Of a DNA stretch of 64,000 nt, positions 48,624 to 58,987 are shown piece after piece. Source of the stretch: Acetobacteraceae bacterium (lineage in GTDB: Bacteria; Pseudomonadota; Alphaproteobacteria; Acetobacterales; Acetobacteraceae); NCBI GenBank assembly GCA_039613835.1, contig CP154827.1, positions 1,652,001 through 1,716,000 of the forward strand. The letters run 5' to 3'. The position numbers were made by a program, and so were the translations under genes. Numbering within the stretch: the first letter of the stretch is position 1; every line of letters starts with the position of its first letter. Below the pieces are notes generated by a model. That model ran no database searches, was not told the DNA's origin, and saw nothing but the letters and a program-made list of their open reading frames with translations.

Positions 48624-49686
48624 CAGGAAAAACTCCAATGCGCGGGAGGGTAATCCGGAATGGCCATGAGGGGAAGTTCATATCCCAGGATTCGCGACAC
48701 ATCTTCCAGAGCTGCGACAGCTTTTTGCAAAGCATCGATAATGGCGAGGGACGCTTTCAGACATAATTTTTGATTGGTAGGCATGCCCGATAAGGTGCGT
48801 ACGACCTGCCGCAAGGCGGCGAGCCCGATACCGTGTGGTGATGAAAGAAGCTCATGCAAAGGGGGTCGACGCCCGGGTCGGGTCAATTCCAGCAAGCCGG
48901 ACGGTGTCGCGCCGAAATCGTGCGGTTTGAGCGGATCGTCCCGAAAAGCATTTTGCAAAAAGGGGATCAGTGCGGCGCGCTTGCGCGTGGATACGCCCGC
49001 CGGGTCGATCAGGATGACGCCATTGATGTTGCGCAGGCGGATCTCTTGGGCAAGCGCCGGGAAGATCGCGATATTGCGGTCAAATTGCGAACGTGCCGAG
49101 GCGGCGGTGTCAGCGTCATTGAGATCAATCGCATAAAGTGCCGCGCTCGGCGTCACGCGCGCGCTCATATCGTCAGAGAATGCGATGTCCTCGTGCGTGA
49201 GGGCGCTCCATTGGTCCCTTATATCCTCATCAAAGGCACAGGCGACACGTTCCAATCGTGGGCGCAGGTCTGGCGGCAGACGGGCCGCGAGGGACGGCGT
49301 ATCGATGAGGATCCGGACTTCAGGATAGCGCGCTGCCATTTCCTCCAACGGGTTCGGCCCTTGCTGAAGGCAGGTCGGCGCGTCACATGTGGCGTCAGAC
49401 TGGAGCGGCTGGAGGCGCGCGCCCTTACCGCCCTGCGCGGCGTGCGTGACGCGGGCTGTCACCAGGGCACCTTCCGGAAAACGCCGGTGACAAACACATC
49501 TTCGCCCGTCGATATCCGGCCGAAAGCGCCTTTCATAATGGGAACGGGGCGGATGATTCGCACGCAATGAATATCGCCAAAACCATCCGGTTTGCCGGGG
49601 CGCCATAATGAGTAATCAACGAGCACGCCATCAAGGAGGGCGGCGATGCGCGCCTCACTGGGGCTCCAATCCACCGCGATTTTCAT
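48623..49686 (-). pseudogene. Short RNase E/G-like protein, one frameshift
   Basis: The N-terminal frame from ATG 49686 (MKIAVDWSPSEARIAALLDG) reads to DVFVTGVF and then goes wrong; the other frame resumes as PEGALVTARVTHAAQGGKGA. A T lost from a T5 run near 49487 explains it. The rest keeps RLRNINGVILIDPAG and LLELTRPGRRPPLHELL, as in RNase G catalytic domains, in a short form found between maf and yacG in alphaproteobacteria. Role in RNA processing is inferred. One base would repair it, so a sequencing error is quite possible; upstream and downstream coupling is otherwise normal. Confidence 0.72.
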
Positions 49687-49750
49687 CATGATCACCATTC
49701 TTTCCTTGGGCGTTCTGAGGTCGTCAAACCGCTTTGCCCTCTCGGTTCTG

Positions 49751-50395
49751 TCAAGTGCGGTGAGATGTCGCGGACTCCGTTATGCCCGGTCGAAACCAAG
49801 GGTGAGGCTGACCTTGTAAAAGCTGAGACGTTTCAAAGAGGGGGAGCCCGATCACGGCGGACGGGCTTCCGGAAACAAAGCAGATGAATCGCGCGGCCAT
49901 TCCCTGCAAAGCATAGCCACCTGCTTTGCCTTGCCAGTCTCCGGCCGCGATCAGCGCCTCAATATGGTGCGGCGTCAGGCAGGAAAAGGCGACTTTTGAC
50001 GCCACCATACGGGAGGCGCATCGTCCTTTCGCCAGGGCTTTCGAGGGGCGAATTGAAATGGCTGTGTAAACTGTATGACGACGCCCGGAGAGAAGCGCCA
50101 GATATTCTCTTGCCTGTTGCGGGTTCTCAGCTTTCGGGAGGACGCGACGCCCGACAGCCACGATCGTATCCGCCGCCAGGATCAGAGCGGGACGGTCAAG
50201 CTGGTCCGCGATGACCCGTGCTTTCGCATCTGCGAGCCGGATGGCGCAGGCACGTGGAAGCTCACCTTTCAACGGTGTCTCATCAAGTTTCGCCGGAAGG
50301 ATCTCGTCCGGCTCCAGGCCGATCTGCCGCAGCAATGCGACGCGCCGCGGCGAGGCGGAGGCGAGAATCAGGGCAGGATGTGGGGAGATAGCCAC
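49751..50395 (-). CDS. maf: Maf-type nucleotide pyrophosphatase
   Basis: 214 residues. LILASASPRRVALLRQIGL at the N-terminus, PAKLDETPLKGE, and LILAADTIVAVG with the catalytic Asp are the Maf marks. Members hydrolyse non-canonical or pyrimidine nucleoside triphosphates (dTTP/UTP type, by resemblance). The start lies three bases after the infA stop, so it is in one operon with infA. The C-terminal 25 residues are longer than in most relatives. The frame is intact. Confidence 0.92.
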   Translation of the reverse strand: MAISPHPALILASASPRRVALLRQIGLEPDEILPAKLDETPLKGELPRACAIRLADAKARVIADQLDRPALILAADTIVAVGRRVLPKAENPQQAREYLALLSGRRHTVYTAISIRPSKALAKGRCASRMVASKVAFSCLTPHHIEALIAAGDWQGKAGGYALQGMAARFICFVSGSPSAVIGLPLFETSQLLQGQPHPWFRPGITESATSHRT

Positions 50396-50398
50396 GCG

Positions 50399-50617
50399 TC
50401 ACTTAAAGCGGAACGTAATTCGACCTTTAGAAAGATCATAAGGCGTCATTTCAACATTGACGCGATCACCTGCCAGGACGCGAATGCGGTTTTTGCGCAT
50501 TTTGCCGCTTGTATGGGCAAGGATCGTGTGCTCATTGTCTAAAGTGACGCGGAACATGGCATTAGGTAGAAGTTCAGTGACCGTCCCACTGAACTCAATC
50601 ATATCTTCCTTCGACAT
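50399..50617 (-). CDS. infA: Translation initiation factor IF-1
   Basis: 72 residues from ATG 50617: [20 protein letters not shown], then [16 protein letters not shown] and [16 protein letters not shown], an OB fold almost identical in all bacteria. It assists 30S initiation. An upstream in-frame Met at 50680 is not used in the family. It heads infA-maf-(RNase)-yacG and lies after the broken hisD. Confidence 0.97.
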   Translation of the reverse strand: MSKEDMIEFSGTVTELLPNAMFRVTLDNEHTILAHTSGKMRKNRIRVLAGDRVNVEMTPYDLSKGRITFRFK

Positions 50618-50762
50618 TGTGTCTCTTGATACTCCATTCATGTTCTGTTCGGATGTCGCTAATTGCGACAGGCTGCTCAAGCGTATGTGCGAGTCCGCAC
50701 GGCGCCGTCAAGCAAAACGGCCCGTTCTTATAAATTTTGTCATGCCTCAAAGTTTGCCTGCG

Positions 50763-52050
50763 TCACTTATGCAGGCGCAAGGCGGTACTCTGTGCATGGG
50801 CGTCAAGCCCCTCTGCCCGCGCGAGGATTTCACCGGCAGGGCCGAGCTTCTGCAAACCGTCCTGCGAGGCGCCAATCGTGATGGTGGTGCGCTTCAGAAA
50901 ATCATAAACGGAAAGCCCTGAAGCGAACCGCGCGGTGCGATTTGTTGGCAGAACGTGGTTGGGACCGCCGACATAGTCACCAATCGCTTCGGGACAATGC
51001 CGCTCGAGAAACATAGCCCCGGCATGACGCACCTTGCGGAAAAACCCGTTCGCATCCTCACACATGATTTCAAGATGCTCCGGCGCGATGTCATTGACGA
51101 GTTCCGCTGCCTCATCCCAATCCGAGACAGTGATGATCGCGCCGAAATCCGCCCAGGAAGATCCAGCAATCTGACGCCGCGGCAGCGTCTCAAGCGCTTC
51201 TGCGACGGCGGCCTCGACATCCGCGGCAAATCGGGCGTCATTTGTGATGAGGATGGCCTGGGCGCGCTCATCATGTTCCGCCTGCGCCAGAAGGTCCATG
51301 GCGATAATCTCGGGACGATTATCTTTATCCGCGACAATGACGACTTCGGAAGGCCCGGCGATGGAGTTGATACCGACATGGCCGAACACCTGACGTTTGA
51401 CCTCCGCGACATAGGCATTGCCCGGCCCGACAATACGATTAACGGGGGGATCCGCTTTGTGCCGTAAGCGAGGGCGGCAACCGCCTGCGCCCCGCCAATG
51501 CCGTAAATTTCCTGCACGCCACAAATATCGGCGGCGGCAAGAACGAGGGGGTTGAGGTGGCTGTTCGGCATCGGGACACACATGGCAATGCGTTTCACCC
51601 CGGCGACCCATGCGGGCAAGGCGTTCATGAGGACGGAAGACGGATAGGCAGCCTTGCCACCCGGGACATAACAGCCCGACCGCGTCCAGGGGCGTCCAGC
51701 GCAGGCCCAGCTCCAGACCGGCCTCATCCGTGTAAAGGACGTTCTGCGGCATCTGGCGCTCATGAAATGATCCGCTCTTCCGCCAAAAGCAGGGCGTCTC
51801 TCAAAGCGCCGGGCACTTGCGCGATGGCGTCTCGCCGTTGCTGACGCGTCAGGGCGATCGCGTCCGCATGTAATTCATGGCCATCAAACCGCGCGGTATA
51901 GGCCATCACCGCCTCATCCCCACGGGCGCGGACATCACTGATGATGTCGCGCACAGGCGCGGAAACATCCTGCGCGTCACTTTGCCGGACGGAAATCAAC
52001 GTGTCGAATTGTGAGCGGAATTGTGCATCCCGCGTGGAAAGTTTTTTCAC
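50763..52050 (-). pseudogene. hisD: Histidinol dehydrogenase, frameshifted
   Basis: Four pieces in different frames: 52050 to about 51765 ([20 protein letters not shown]), then [20 protein letters not shown], then [17 protein letters not shown] and [16 protein letters not shown]. The last is [19 protein letters not shown] to the end, with [14 protein letters not shown] and [19 protein letters not shown]. Three frame changes lie near 51765, 51665 and 51460. HisD makes histidine from histidinol in two oxidations; the zinc and active-site residues are all still encoded but not in one frame. It overlaps hisG by ATGA. Confidence 0.9.
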
Positions 52051-52693
52051 TGGGTATTATTCCGTAAAGCATCCTGGAAGCGGTCAATAAGGGCGGTCAC
52101 TTCCTGCGGGCGCGTTTTCATGGCGATGCGGTTGACGATGAGACGCGATGAGACGTGCGCGATCACCTCCGTTTCCTCAAGACCATTTGCCCACAATGTC
52201 GCCCCTGTATTGACAAGGTCAACGATGACGTGCGCCATGTTCAGGGACGGGGCGAGCTCCATCGCGCCATGGAGATGCACGATCTCGGCATTCATGCCGC
52301 GTTGCACGAAATGCTGGCGGGCAATGGCGGGGTGTTTCGTGGCGATACCGATTTTGGAGCTGGGGGCTTCCGCCGCCGTTGCGTGGTTTGCATGCCGCGC
52401 GACGCTGATGCGACATGGCCGATCTCAAGATCAAGTGGTGCGTAGATCTCCGGATAATCAAACTCCATGAGAACGTCCGAGCCACAGATGCCGATATCGG
52501 CCCCGCTATGCGCCACAAATGTCGCGACATCGAAGGAGCGGACGTGGACGATGTCAATCTGCTTCTCCGTCGTGGGGAAACGCAGGGCGCGCGTCGCCTC
52601 ATCCGTCGGGCTGGGTGCTGCCAACAACCCTAAGTGATAGAGGAGCGGTTTAAGCGCCTTGAGGATGCGTCCTTTTGGCAAGGCGAGAATCAT
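52047..52693 (-). pseudogene. hisG: ATP phosphoribosyltransferase (short form), frameshifted
   Basis: From ATG 52693 the sequence MILALPKGRILKALKPLLYH, HVRSFDVATFVAHSGADIGI and GSDVLMEFDYPEIYAPLDLE is normal HisG-S. Near 52390 the frame changes; the second frame reads KIGIATKHPAIARQHFVQRG, HLHGAMELAPSLNMAHVIVD and ends at 52047. HisG condenses ATP with PRPP, the first step of histidine synthesis; the short form needs HisZ. Both hisG and hisD are broken, which supports true histidine auxotrophy. Confidence 0.87.
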
Positions 52694-52951
52694 GCCCCTG
52701 CCATGCCGTCCCGATATGGCTGGCGCCAGAATTGTGTGATCATTCACCATTGCGGGCGGACGTTAACATTTTTCAGCCTTCAGACAAACAGATGTTACCG
52801 TCAGATGTATAATAGATGTCTCCCGGAGATGCATAAAAACGGCGCTCCCGGGGGCGCGTTAATTCTCGTGCAACCATCGACGGGACGGAGCGCTTGAATC
52901 TCCTCCTGCTCTTCAGGACGTTTCATTCATCCAGAATTGTTTTTATCTAAA

Positions 52952-53576
52952 ATGACTTCCACATACGAACAGCTTCTCAAATCAGATCGCATTTCTGCGC
53001 GCACAAGGGACGCACTTGAGGCCCGCGCGGCGTTCAAGGATCATCCCTACCGACCCCGACATCTTAGTGACCGCGCTTTTACCATCCTTGAGGCTTTGAC
53101 GGCGGTCGTGCTGCTGCAACAGCCATTATTGGAACGCGAGGCGCTCAATCTCGCCGCCCGAATCGATGCGCGACTCGGCGGGCCCGGCGATGGATGGCGC
53201 TTTGCCCATCTACCGCCGGACAGGCAGGCTTACGAGTTGGCCCTCTGCGACCTGGATGATGTCGTCAGGAGAAGCTCAGCGTGCGTCTTCAGGACCCGGA
53301 TGTTGAGATGATCCAGGTCCTGTTGAACGAAGTTGAAGCTGCCGCCATCGCCACGGAGGATTTCTCGGAGGATTACCTCCGACAATGGTTCTCCGATTTA
53401 TGCGCGGATTGCGTGCAGATTTTCATCTCGCATCCGTCTGTTCAGGTGCAGCTCGGCATTGACGCGGTTTTCAATGGCAGGGACGGGCCATTTCAGGGCT
53501 TTGAGGTCATGGGTGCGGCGAGGGGTCCGCCCCATGGGAGCCACCGATACTTAAGGCCCCGGAGGCTGGCGCATGA
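52952..53576 (+). pseudogene. Gluconate 2-dehydrogenase subunit 3-like protein, frameshifted
   Basis: From ATG 52952: TSTYEQLLKSDRISARTRDA, PRHLSDRAFTILEALTAV; a shift near 53270 leads to EDFSEDYLRQWFSDLCADCV and QIFISHPSVQVQLGID. A second shift near 53518 leads to SAPWEPPILKAPEAG and a TGA overlapping the next ATG as ATGA. The pattern fits the small helper subunits exported with GMC dehydrogenases of acetic acid bacteria. It would assist the periplasmic location of its partner. Both genes are dead. Confidence 0.65.
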
Positions 53577-55093
53577 AGCGTTACCTGACCACGGACATGG
53601 TCGATGCCGTCATCATCGGAACCGGCGCGGGTGGCGCGCTGATGATGGCGGTGCTCGCTGAGGCCGGATTATCCGTCATCGCGCTCGAAGCGGGGAAATG
53701 GGCGGCCCCGGCCACCCATACACCGGATGAGGAGCAGACCGGGGATATTTACTGGCTGGAGGAGCGTCTCTCTGACGGCAAAAACCCGCAACCTTTCGGC
53801 GGAAACAACAGTGGCACCGGGGTGGGCGGCTCAACGCTGCATTTCGGGGCCTTCATCTCGCGCCTGGATGCCCGCGACATGACATTGTACACGGAGACAG
53901 GTCAGGGGCGGGATTGGCCGATCCGTTAGAAGCGCTTTTGCCCTATCTGATTAAGGTGGAAGAAGATATAGGCGTTTCCGGCCCCGCCCCCTATCCCTGG
54001 GACCCGAGCGGCGCTACGCCTTCCCGCCGCCACAACGCAATGAAGCGGCGCTGGCCATGATGCGTGGATGTCAGGCCATCGGACTGACATCGGCAGATGG
54101 CCCCGTCGCCCTGATTACCGCGAAACAGTGGACGCACGAGACCTGTGTCGGGTGCGGCGCATGTCATCAAGGTTGTCGCAATCAGGCGAAATTAAGTGCG
54201 GATGTGACCTATATTCCCCGCGCCCTCGCGGCGGGCGCGGAGATCCGGGCGGAGTGTTTTGCCCCATGACTTCAAACATGATTCACAGGGGCGCATCACA
54301 GGCGTGATTTACCGGCAGGGCGGCAAGGACGTTGTGCAACACTGTCAGCGCGTGATCCTCTGTGCTGGCGCGGTGGAGACGGCGCGCCTTCTTCTGCATA
54401 CGGGCCTCGCGAATCGCAGCGGTCAGGTTGGGCGCAATTATATGGCCCATATCTCTACGCAGGTCTGGGGCACGGTGGATCACGTGACGCGGCCGAATAA
54501 AGGCTACCTCTCCCTTGCCATTACAGAGGATATGATCCGCTCGAAAGACGCCGATTTTGTCGGGGGCTATCTGATTTAATCTCTTGGCATGATGCCCATG
54601 ACGTGGGCGATGAACGTTGTGCGCGGGCGTGGTTATTGGGGGGCTAACGCGTTATTTGCGGGACTATAATTACGCCATCGGACTGGGGGCGCATGGGGAG
54701 TGCCTGCCCTCGCCCGATAATCGCGTGGTACTAAGCAATGAGACCGGCCGGGCGGGAATGCCCAAGCCGCTGATCACCCTCTCCTATAGTTGCAATGAGA
54801 AGGCACTGCATCGTTATGCCGGGTTATGGATGACGCGAATTGCTGAAGCTGCGGGCGCGCGGGATATCTGGACGAGTGAGCGCTCGGCCCACATGATGGG
54901 CACTTGCCGCATGGGGACGGACCCTGATGATGCCGTCGTGGATGCATGGGGGCGCAGCTTCGATATTGAAAATCTCTGGATTTCAGATCATTCGATCTTC
55001 CCGAGTGCGACCTGCGCCAACCCGGCCACGCCGATCATGGCTTTGAGCTTACGGGCGGCGGATAAAATCCTGGGTCGCGCGCATCTCGCCTGA
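53573..55093 (+). pseudogene. GMC family FAD oxidoreductase, multiply broken
   Basis: The FAD site VIIGTGAGGALMMAVLAEAG begins the protein at ATG 53573, with FGGNNSGTGVGGSTLHFGAF next. Shifts near 53927 and 54055 lead to CVGCGACHQGCRNQAK (a cysteine-rich block like that of sorbitol/gluconate-type GMC enzymes). A further shift lies near 54262, before GAVETARLLLHTGLANRSG. A TAA (54577-54579) replaces the Gln expected in GYLIQSLGM, and a G6 run near 54640 shifts the frame to LTRYLRDYNYAIGLGAHGE. The C-terminus HMMGTCRMGTDPD and SDHSIFPSATCANPATPIMA carries the active-site His/Asn region. It oxidised a sugar or alcohol in the periplasm and is dead. Confidence 0.82.
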
Positions 55094-55141
55094 TGCCGGT
55101 CTTAACCCCAACGTGGCGACGATGGTTCGCCGTTGCCGCGC

Positions 55142-56410
55142 TTACGAATCTCCGGTGATTCGGGCGATGTCCGCACCGATCGCGGCGAGTTTCTCATCGA
55201 CTTTTTCATAGCCGCGATCAAGATGGTAGACGCGTCTGACCGATGTTTCTCCCTCTGCCGCAAGACCCGCCAAAATCAAAGAGAAGGAAGCGCGCAGATC
55301 TGTCGCCATGACGGGTGCACCGGACAGGCGCGATACGCCCCGAATAATGGCGGAGGATTTATGCACATTAATGTGGGCGCCCATGCGATTAAGTTCCGGC
55401 ACGTGCATGAAGCGATTTTCGAAAATTGTCTCGGTAATCATGGACGCACCTTCAGCGATGCTCAACATGGCCATAAATTGCGCCTGCATATCCGTCGGGA
55501 AGCCGGGGAAGGGCTCCGTCATGATATCGACACCCCGCAATGGTCGGTCACGGCGCACCCTGATGCCGCCGGGCGCGGTGCTGACTTCAACGCCGCATTC
55601 CTCAAAGCTCTGGATCGCGGCGCCGAAATCCTGCAACCGCCCGTCTACCAACAGCACGTCACCGCCCGTGATCCCTGCGGCGCAGGCATAAGTGCCGCAT
55701 TCAATGCGATCCGGCATGATCGCATGTTCAGCCCCATGAAGCGCTTCAACACCGTCAATAATCAAAGTCCCTGTGCCAAGGCCGGTTATCCGCGCGCCCA
55801 TCCGGTTGAGGCAGGTGGCGAGGTCACTGATTTCCGGCTCACGCGCGGCATTGATGATTTCAGTGCGGCCTTTCGCGAGCGTGGCGGCCATGAGGAGGTT
55901 TTCAGTTGCTCCGACGGATGCGAATGGGAGGACAATTTTATCGCCCTGCAAACCTTTCGGGGCGGAAGCATGTATATAGCCATTTTCCAGCGAGATTTTT
56001 GCCCCCATCGCCTCAAGGCCACGCAGATGCATGTCGACAGGCCGCGTCCCGATGGCGCACCCGCCCGGAAGCGACACGCGGGCCTCGCGCATACGGGCCA
56101 GAAGCGGCCCGAGAACAAGGATCGAGGCCCGCATTTTAGAAACAATGTCATAAGGCGCTTCGATGGAGGTGACCGCACCCCCGATGGCAAGGACGCGCCC
56201 GGAATCATCCTGCGCAGTCACGTTAATACCGTGCTGTCTCAGCAATTGTGCCATCAAGCGGATATCGGCAATTTGCGGGACGTTGGACAATATCAGACGT
56301 TCCGCCGTCAGTAAGCCGGCCGCCATCAATTTCAGCCCCGCATTTTTAGCGCCGCTGATATGAATCTCACCGGACAGGCGTTGGCCGCCTCGAATGATAA
56401 ACCGATCCAA
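55142..56410 (-). CDS. murA: UDP-N-acetylglucosamine 1-carboxyvinyltransferase
   Basis: 422 residues if started at TTG 56410, preceded by GGGAGAAA five bases away; this yields [20 protein letters not shown], the family start. The upstream Met at 56503 adds 31 foreign residues. The active-site Cys lies in [14 protein letters not shown] and the PEP-binding Lys in [15 protein letters not shown]. MurA adds enolpyruvate to UDP-GlcNAc, the first committed step of peptidoglycan; fosfomycin target. The frame is intact. Confidence 0.94.
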   Translation of the reverse strand: MDRFIIRGGQRLSGEIHISGAKNAGLKLMAAGLLTAERLILSNVPQIADIRLMAQLLRQHGINVTAQDDSGRVLAIGGAVTSIEAPYDIVSKMRASILVLGPLLARMREARVSLPGGCAIGTRPVDMHLRGLEAMGAKISLENGYIHASAPKGLQGDKIVLPFASVGATENLLMAATLAKGRTEIINAAREPEISDLATCLNRMGARITGLGTGTLIIDGVEALHGAEHAIMPDRIECGTYACAAGITGGDVLLVDGRLQDFGAAIQSFEECGVEVSTAPGGIRVRRDRPLRGVDIMTEPFPGFPTDMQAQFMAMLSIAEGASMITETIFENRFMHVPELNRMGAHINVHKSSAIIRGVSRLSGAPVMATDLRASFSLILAGLAAEGETSVRRVYHLDRGYEKVDEKLAAIGADIARITGDS

Positions 56411-56577
56411 CGATATTTCTCCCGCACTTAAAAACAAATAGCGATGCCGCCCTGGCAGCACGCCTGACGCACGATATTCAGGCGCACGGGAGCGAAACAT
56501 CACTTTCTGACTGTTCGTCCTTGCGATAATCCGGTCATTTCTGGCGTGAGTCTGACAGGTGCAAGGATATTCCGGCC

Positions 56578-57129
56578 CTATAATTTTGGGGTTGTAACGC
56601 CTTTTTGCCCCATATATTTGCCAGCGCGATCCGCGTAACTTGTTTCACACGGTGACGCACCCTGGAAAAACAGGAACTGGCATATACCCTCATTCGCATA
56701 AATGCGCGCGGGTAGTTTGGTTGTATTGCTGATTTCAATCGTCACCTGTCCCCCCCACTCCGGCTCAAGCGGTGTGACATTGACGATGATGCCGCACCGC
56801 GCATAGGTGGATTTACCGAGGCAGACGACGAGCACGTCGCGCGGGATGCGGAAATGCTCAACCGTATGGGCAAGGGCGAAGCTGTTGGGCGGGATGGTGA
56901 TGTTGCCGCGTCGCGTCACGAAACTGTTTTCCGCAAAGTTTTTCGGGTCAACCACGGCGTTATCAACATCCGTAAAAATCTTGAAATCCTCACCGACGCG
57001 CGCATCATAACCATAAGATGACAGGCCGTAGGAAATCACCCCCTCGCGTTTCTGCGCCTCAACGAAAGGCGAGATCATGCCTTTCGTATTTGCCATTTCC
57101 CGTATCCAGCTATCAGGCATGATAGGCAT
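56578..57129 (-). CDS. dcd: dCTP deaminase
   Basis: 183 residues. [61 protein letters not shown] (catalytic Glu) and the C-terminal QFLFFQGA and [14 protein letters not shown] identify Dcd. It deaminates dCTP to dUTP as the source of dTMP. Start at 57129 or at the Met three codons in. Frame intact, between murA and the glycosyltransferase genes. Confidence 0.94.
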   Translation of the reverse strand: MPIMPDSWIREMANTKGMISPFVEAQKREGVISYGLSSYGYDARVGEDFKIFTDVDNAVVDPKNFAENSFVTRRGNITIPPNSFALAHTVEHFRIPRDVLVVCLGKSTYARCGIIVNVTPLEPEWGGQVTIEISNTTKLPARIYANEGICQFLFFQGASPCETSYADRAGKYMGQKGVTTPKL

Positions 57130-57296
57130 TGGGGCGATCCTTTCCAGAGGCAGACAGGACCAGGTCCTTCACGCGGGGTAAATGAAAACGTAAAATCATG
57201 ATGGCCTATTTCGACCCGCGTCGCAATTCTTACGCTTTGATCACGTCCCGACTGTTTAAATCAGGGGGAAGCGGCAGTGGCGGGACGGCGCACAAC

Positions 57297-57512
57297 TCAT
57301 GACTCCGCCTGATGCTGGTCTCGCTTTGAGGCGGGGAGCGGCACATCGCCGCTTTCCTCATCCTCCGGCGCCTTGGCCGCGCGGGCCCCCACCTGTTGCT
57401 TGCGTTTCCGCAGATTGGCGCGCAGTGCCGCGGCCTCCCGCGCGAGGCGGGCCTCGCGGTCAGAAGAAGCTTTTTGTGACAGGGAGGACGATGGTTTTAC
57501 CGGTTGGGTCAT
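57297..57512 (-). CDS. Small hydrophilic protein, conserved-looking in alphaproteobacteria
   Basis: 71 residues. The core REARLAREAAALRANLRKRK is like short proteins of unknown function common in alphaproteobacteria near murA/dcd-type genes. It is basic, helical, without cysteines or a signal. The start overlaps the glycosyltransferase stop as ATGA. Function not known. Confidence 0.6.
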   Translation of the reverse strand: MTQPVKPSSSLSQKASSDREARLAREAAALRANLRKRKQQVGARAAKAPEDEESGDVPLPASKRDQHQAES

Positions 57513-58672
57513 GGCAATATGGGCGCGAGCTCGGTATGAAGCAGCTCATCATAAACCGCAAGCGTCTGCGATTGCATGAGTGTCATCGTGTAATGCTGCA
57601 TCACATTCTGCCGCGCCGTCATCCGGATGTAAGCGCGACTGTCCGCATCAATATCGAGGAGGACGTCAATCGCCTGTGCAAGGGCGATTTTGTCATTGGG
57701 CGGGACGACCAGCCCCGTCTGCTCATCCCGCACGGTTTCCACCGCGCCGCCCTGACCGGAGACGATGACCGGGCAGCCCATGGCCTGCGCTTCAACAATG
57801 ACGCGTCCAAAGGGTTCAGGCCGGAGAGAGGGCACAACGACCACATCGGCCATGGCATAAACCGCGGGCATGTCGTCCTGTGTGCCGACAAAGCGAATTT
57901 TCTCCTGAAGCCCGTGCGCGTAGATACGGCTTTCCAGTTCCTTCACGAAAGGGCTGGTGGGTTCAGCAGGCCCGACAAAAACACACTTCCATGGCAGGGC
58001 GGTTTTGAGCTTGGCCAGGGCCTCAACCAGCAGGAGTTGGCCTTTCCACCGCGTGAGCCGGCCCGGCATCAGGATAATTTTTGCGTCCGGCGGCAGATCG
58101 AACCGGATCGCGAGGTTCTGCACGCGCTGTCCGAGGAACTGATCCGGATCGAATCGCGTCACATCCACGCCGCGGTAAATCGTCCGCAATCTGTCATCGC
58201 CAATTTTAAATTCCTGCCGCATACGCCGCGCAATGTAGTCGCTGATGGCGATGACGCGGTCACCACGGGTCAGGACGGAATTATAACGTTTCTTCCCCGA
58301 GAAACCCGCTTTATGGACGCCGTGCCAGGTGGTGACGAACGGGATCTTGCACTTTTTCGCGGCACTGAGAGCGGCCCAGCTCGGCGCGCGGGAGCGGGCA
58401 TGGATGAGGCCCACCTTTTCCTTGCGGATAAGGGCAGTCAGAGCGCGCCGGTTGCGCCAGATCGCGAGGGGGGATTTGCGGCTGAGTGGCAGGGTGACAT
58501 GCGTGATGTTGAGGCGCTGCAGTCGCGGGACGAGTCGCCCGCCTTCACTCGCGACAATCGGCCGCGCCCCGGCTTTCTGGATGGCGATGGCCATTTCAAT
58601 CGTCCCACGTTCAACGCCGCCCATATCGAGGGCAGGCAGAACCTGAAGGATGGTCGGCTGAACGATCGTCAT
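57509..58672 (-). CDS. Glycosyltransferase family 4
   Basis: 387 residues of GT-B fold. VLPALDMGGVERGTIEMAIA at the N-terminus and the donor-site motif RPEPFGRVIVEAQAMGCPVI with the E-x7-E pair mark GT4. LMPGRLTRWKGQLLLVEALA is the second Rossmann domain start. Members transfer sugars to lipid A/LPS core or exopolysaccharide precursors; the acceptor here is unknown. Coupled to the 71-residue gene. Frame intact. Confidence 0.88.
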   Translation of the reverse strand: MTIVQPTILQVLPALDMGGVERGTIEMAIAIQKAGARPIVASEGGRLVPRLQRLNITHVTLPLSRKSPLAIWRNRRALTALIRKEKVGLIHARSRAPSWAALSAAKKCKIPFVTTWHGVHKAGFSGKKRYNSVLTRGDRVIAISDYIARRMRQEFKIGDDRLRTIYRGVDVTRFDPDQFLGQRVQNLAIRFDLPPDAKIILMPGRLTRWKGQLLLVEALAKLKTALPWKCVFVGPAEPTSPFVKELESRIYAHGLQEKIRFVGTQDDMPAVYAMADVVVVPSLRPEPFGRVIVEAQAMGCPVIVSGQGGAVETVRDEQTGLVVPPNDKIALAQAIDVLLDIDADSRAYIRMTARQNVMQHYTMTLMQSQTLAVYDELLHTELAPILP

Positions 58673-58987
58673 GATGACGAGGTTAAACCGCGAATGGATG
58701 AAGATCGCAAGATAGGGAAGTGACAGTCTTCATGCGGGACGGTTGACTCATCTGACTCTGACCTTGGCTAAAAGAGTTCATGCGCGTTACCTGAAGAGAC
58801 GGCGCGCATTGTCAGGATATCACCACACCTGCCCGCTCGGAACTTGCAATGTTCATCAATTATTCTGTCATCTCCAGTTTTCTTTTCGACGTGTAGCGTT
58901 TCAAAGGGTTCCGCATTCGATGCGGGATGATGGCGCTTATGGCGCTGTCATCGCTTCGACCAACGGCCCTTCCGGGGCGCGTCCTCC
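58673..58987. other. Intergenic region
   Basis: About 315 bases between the lipoprotein remnant and the glycosyltransferase, both on the minus strand. It likely holds the glycosyltransferase promoter. I see no gene or RNA structure. Confidence 0.4.

Noticed and set aside
55133..56314. 393-codon plus-strand ORF
   Set aside because: Antisense shadow of murA, which has the catalytic Cys motif and full family length.
57299..58723. 474-codon plus-strand ORF
   Set aside because: It is antisense to the glycosyltransferase 4 gene and has no recognisable domain; the minus strand shows clear GT4 motifs.
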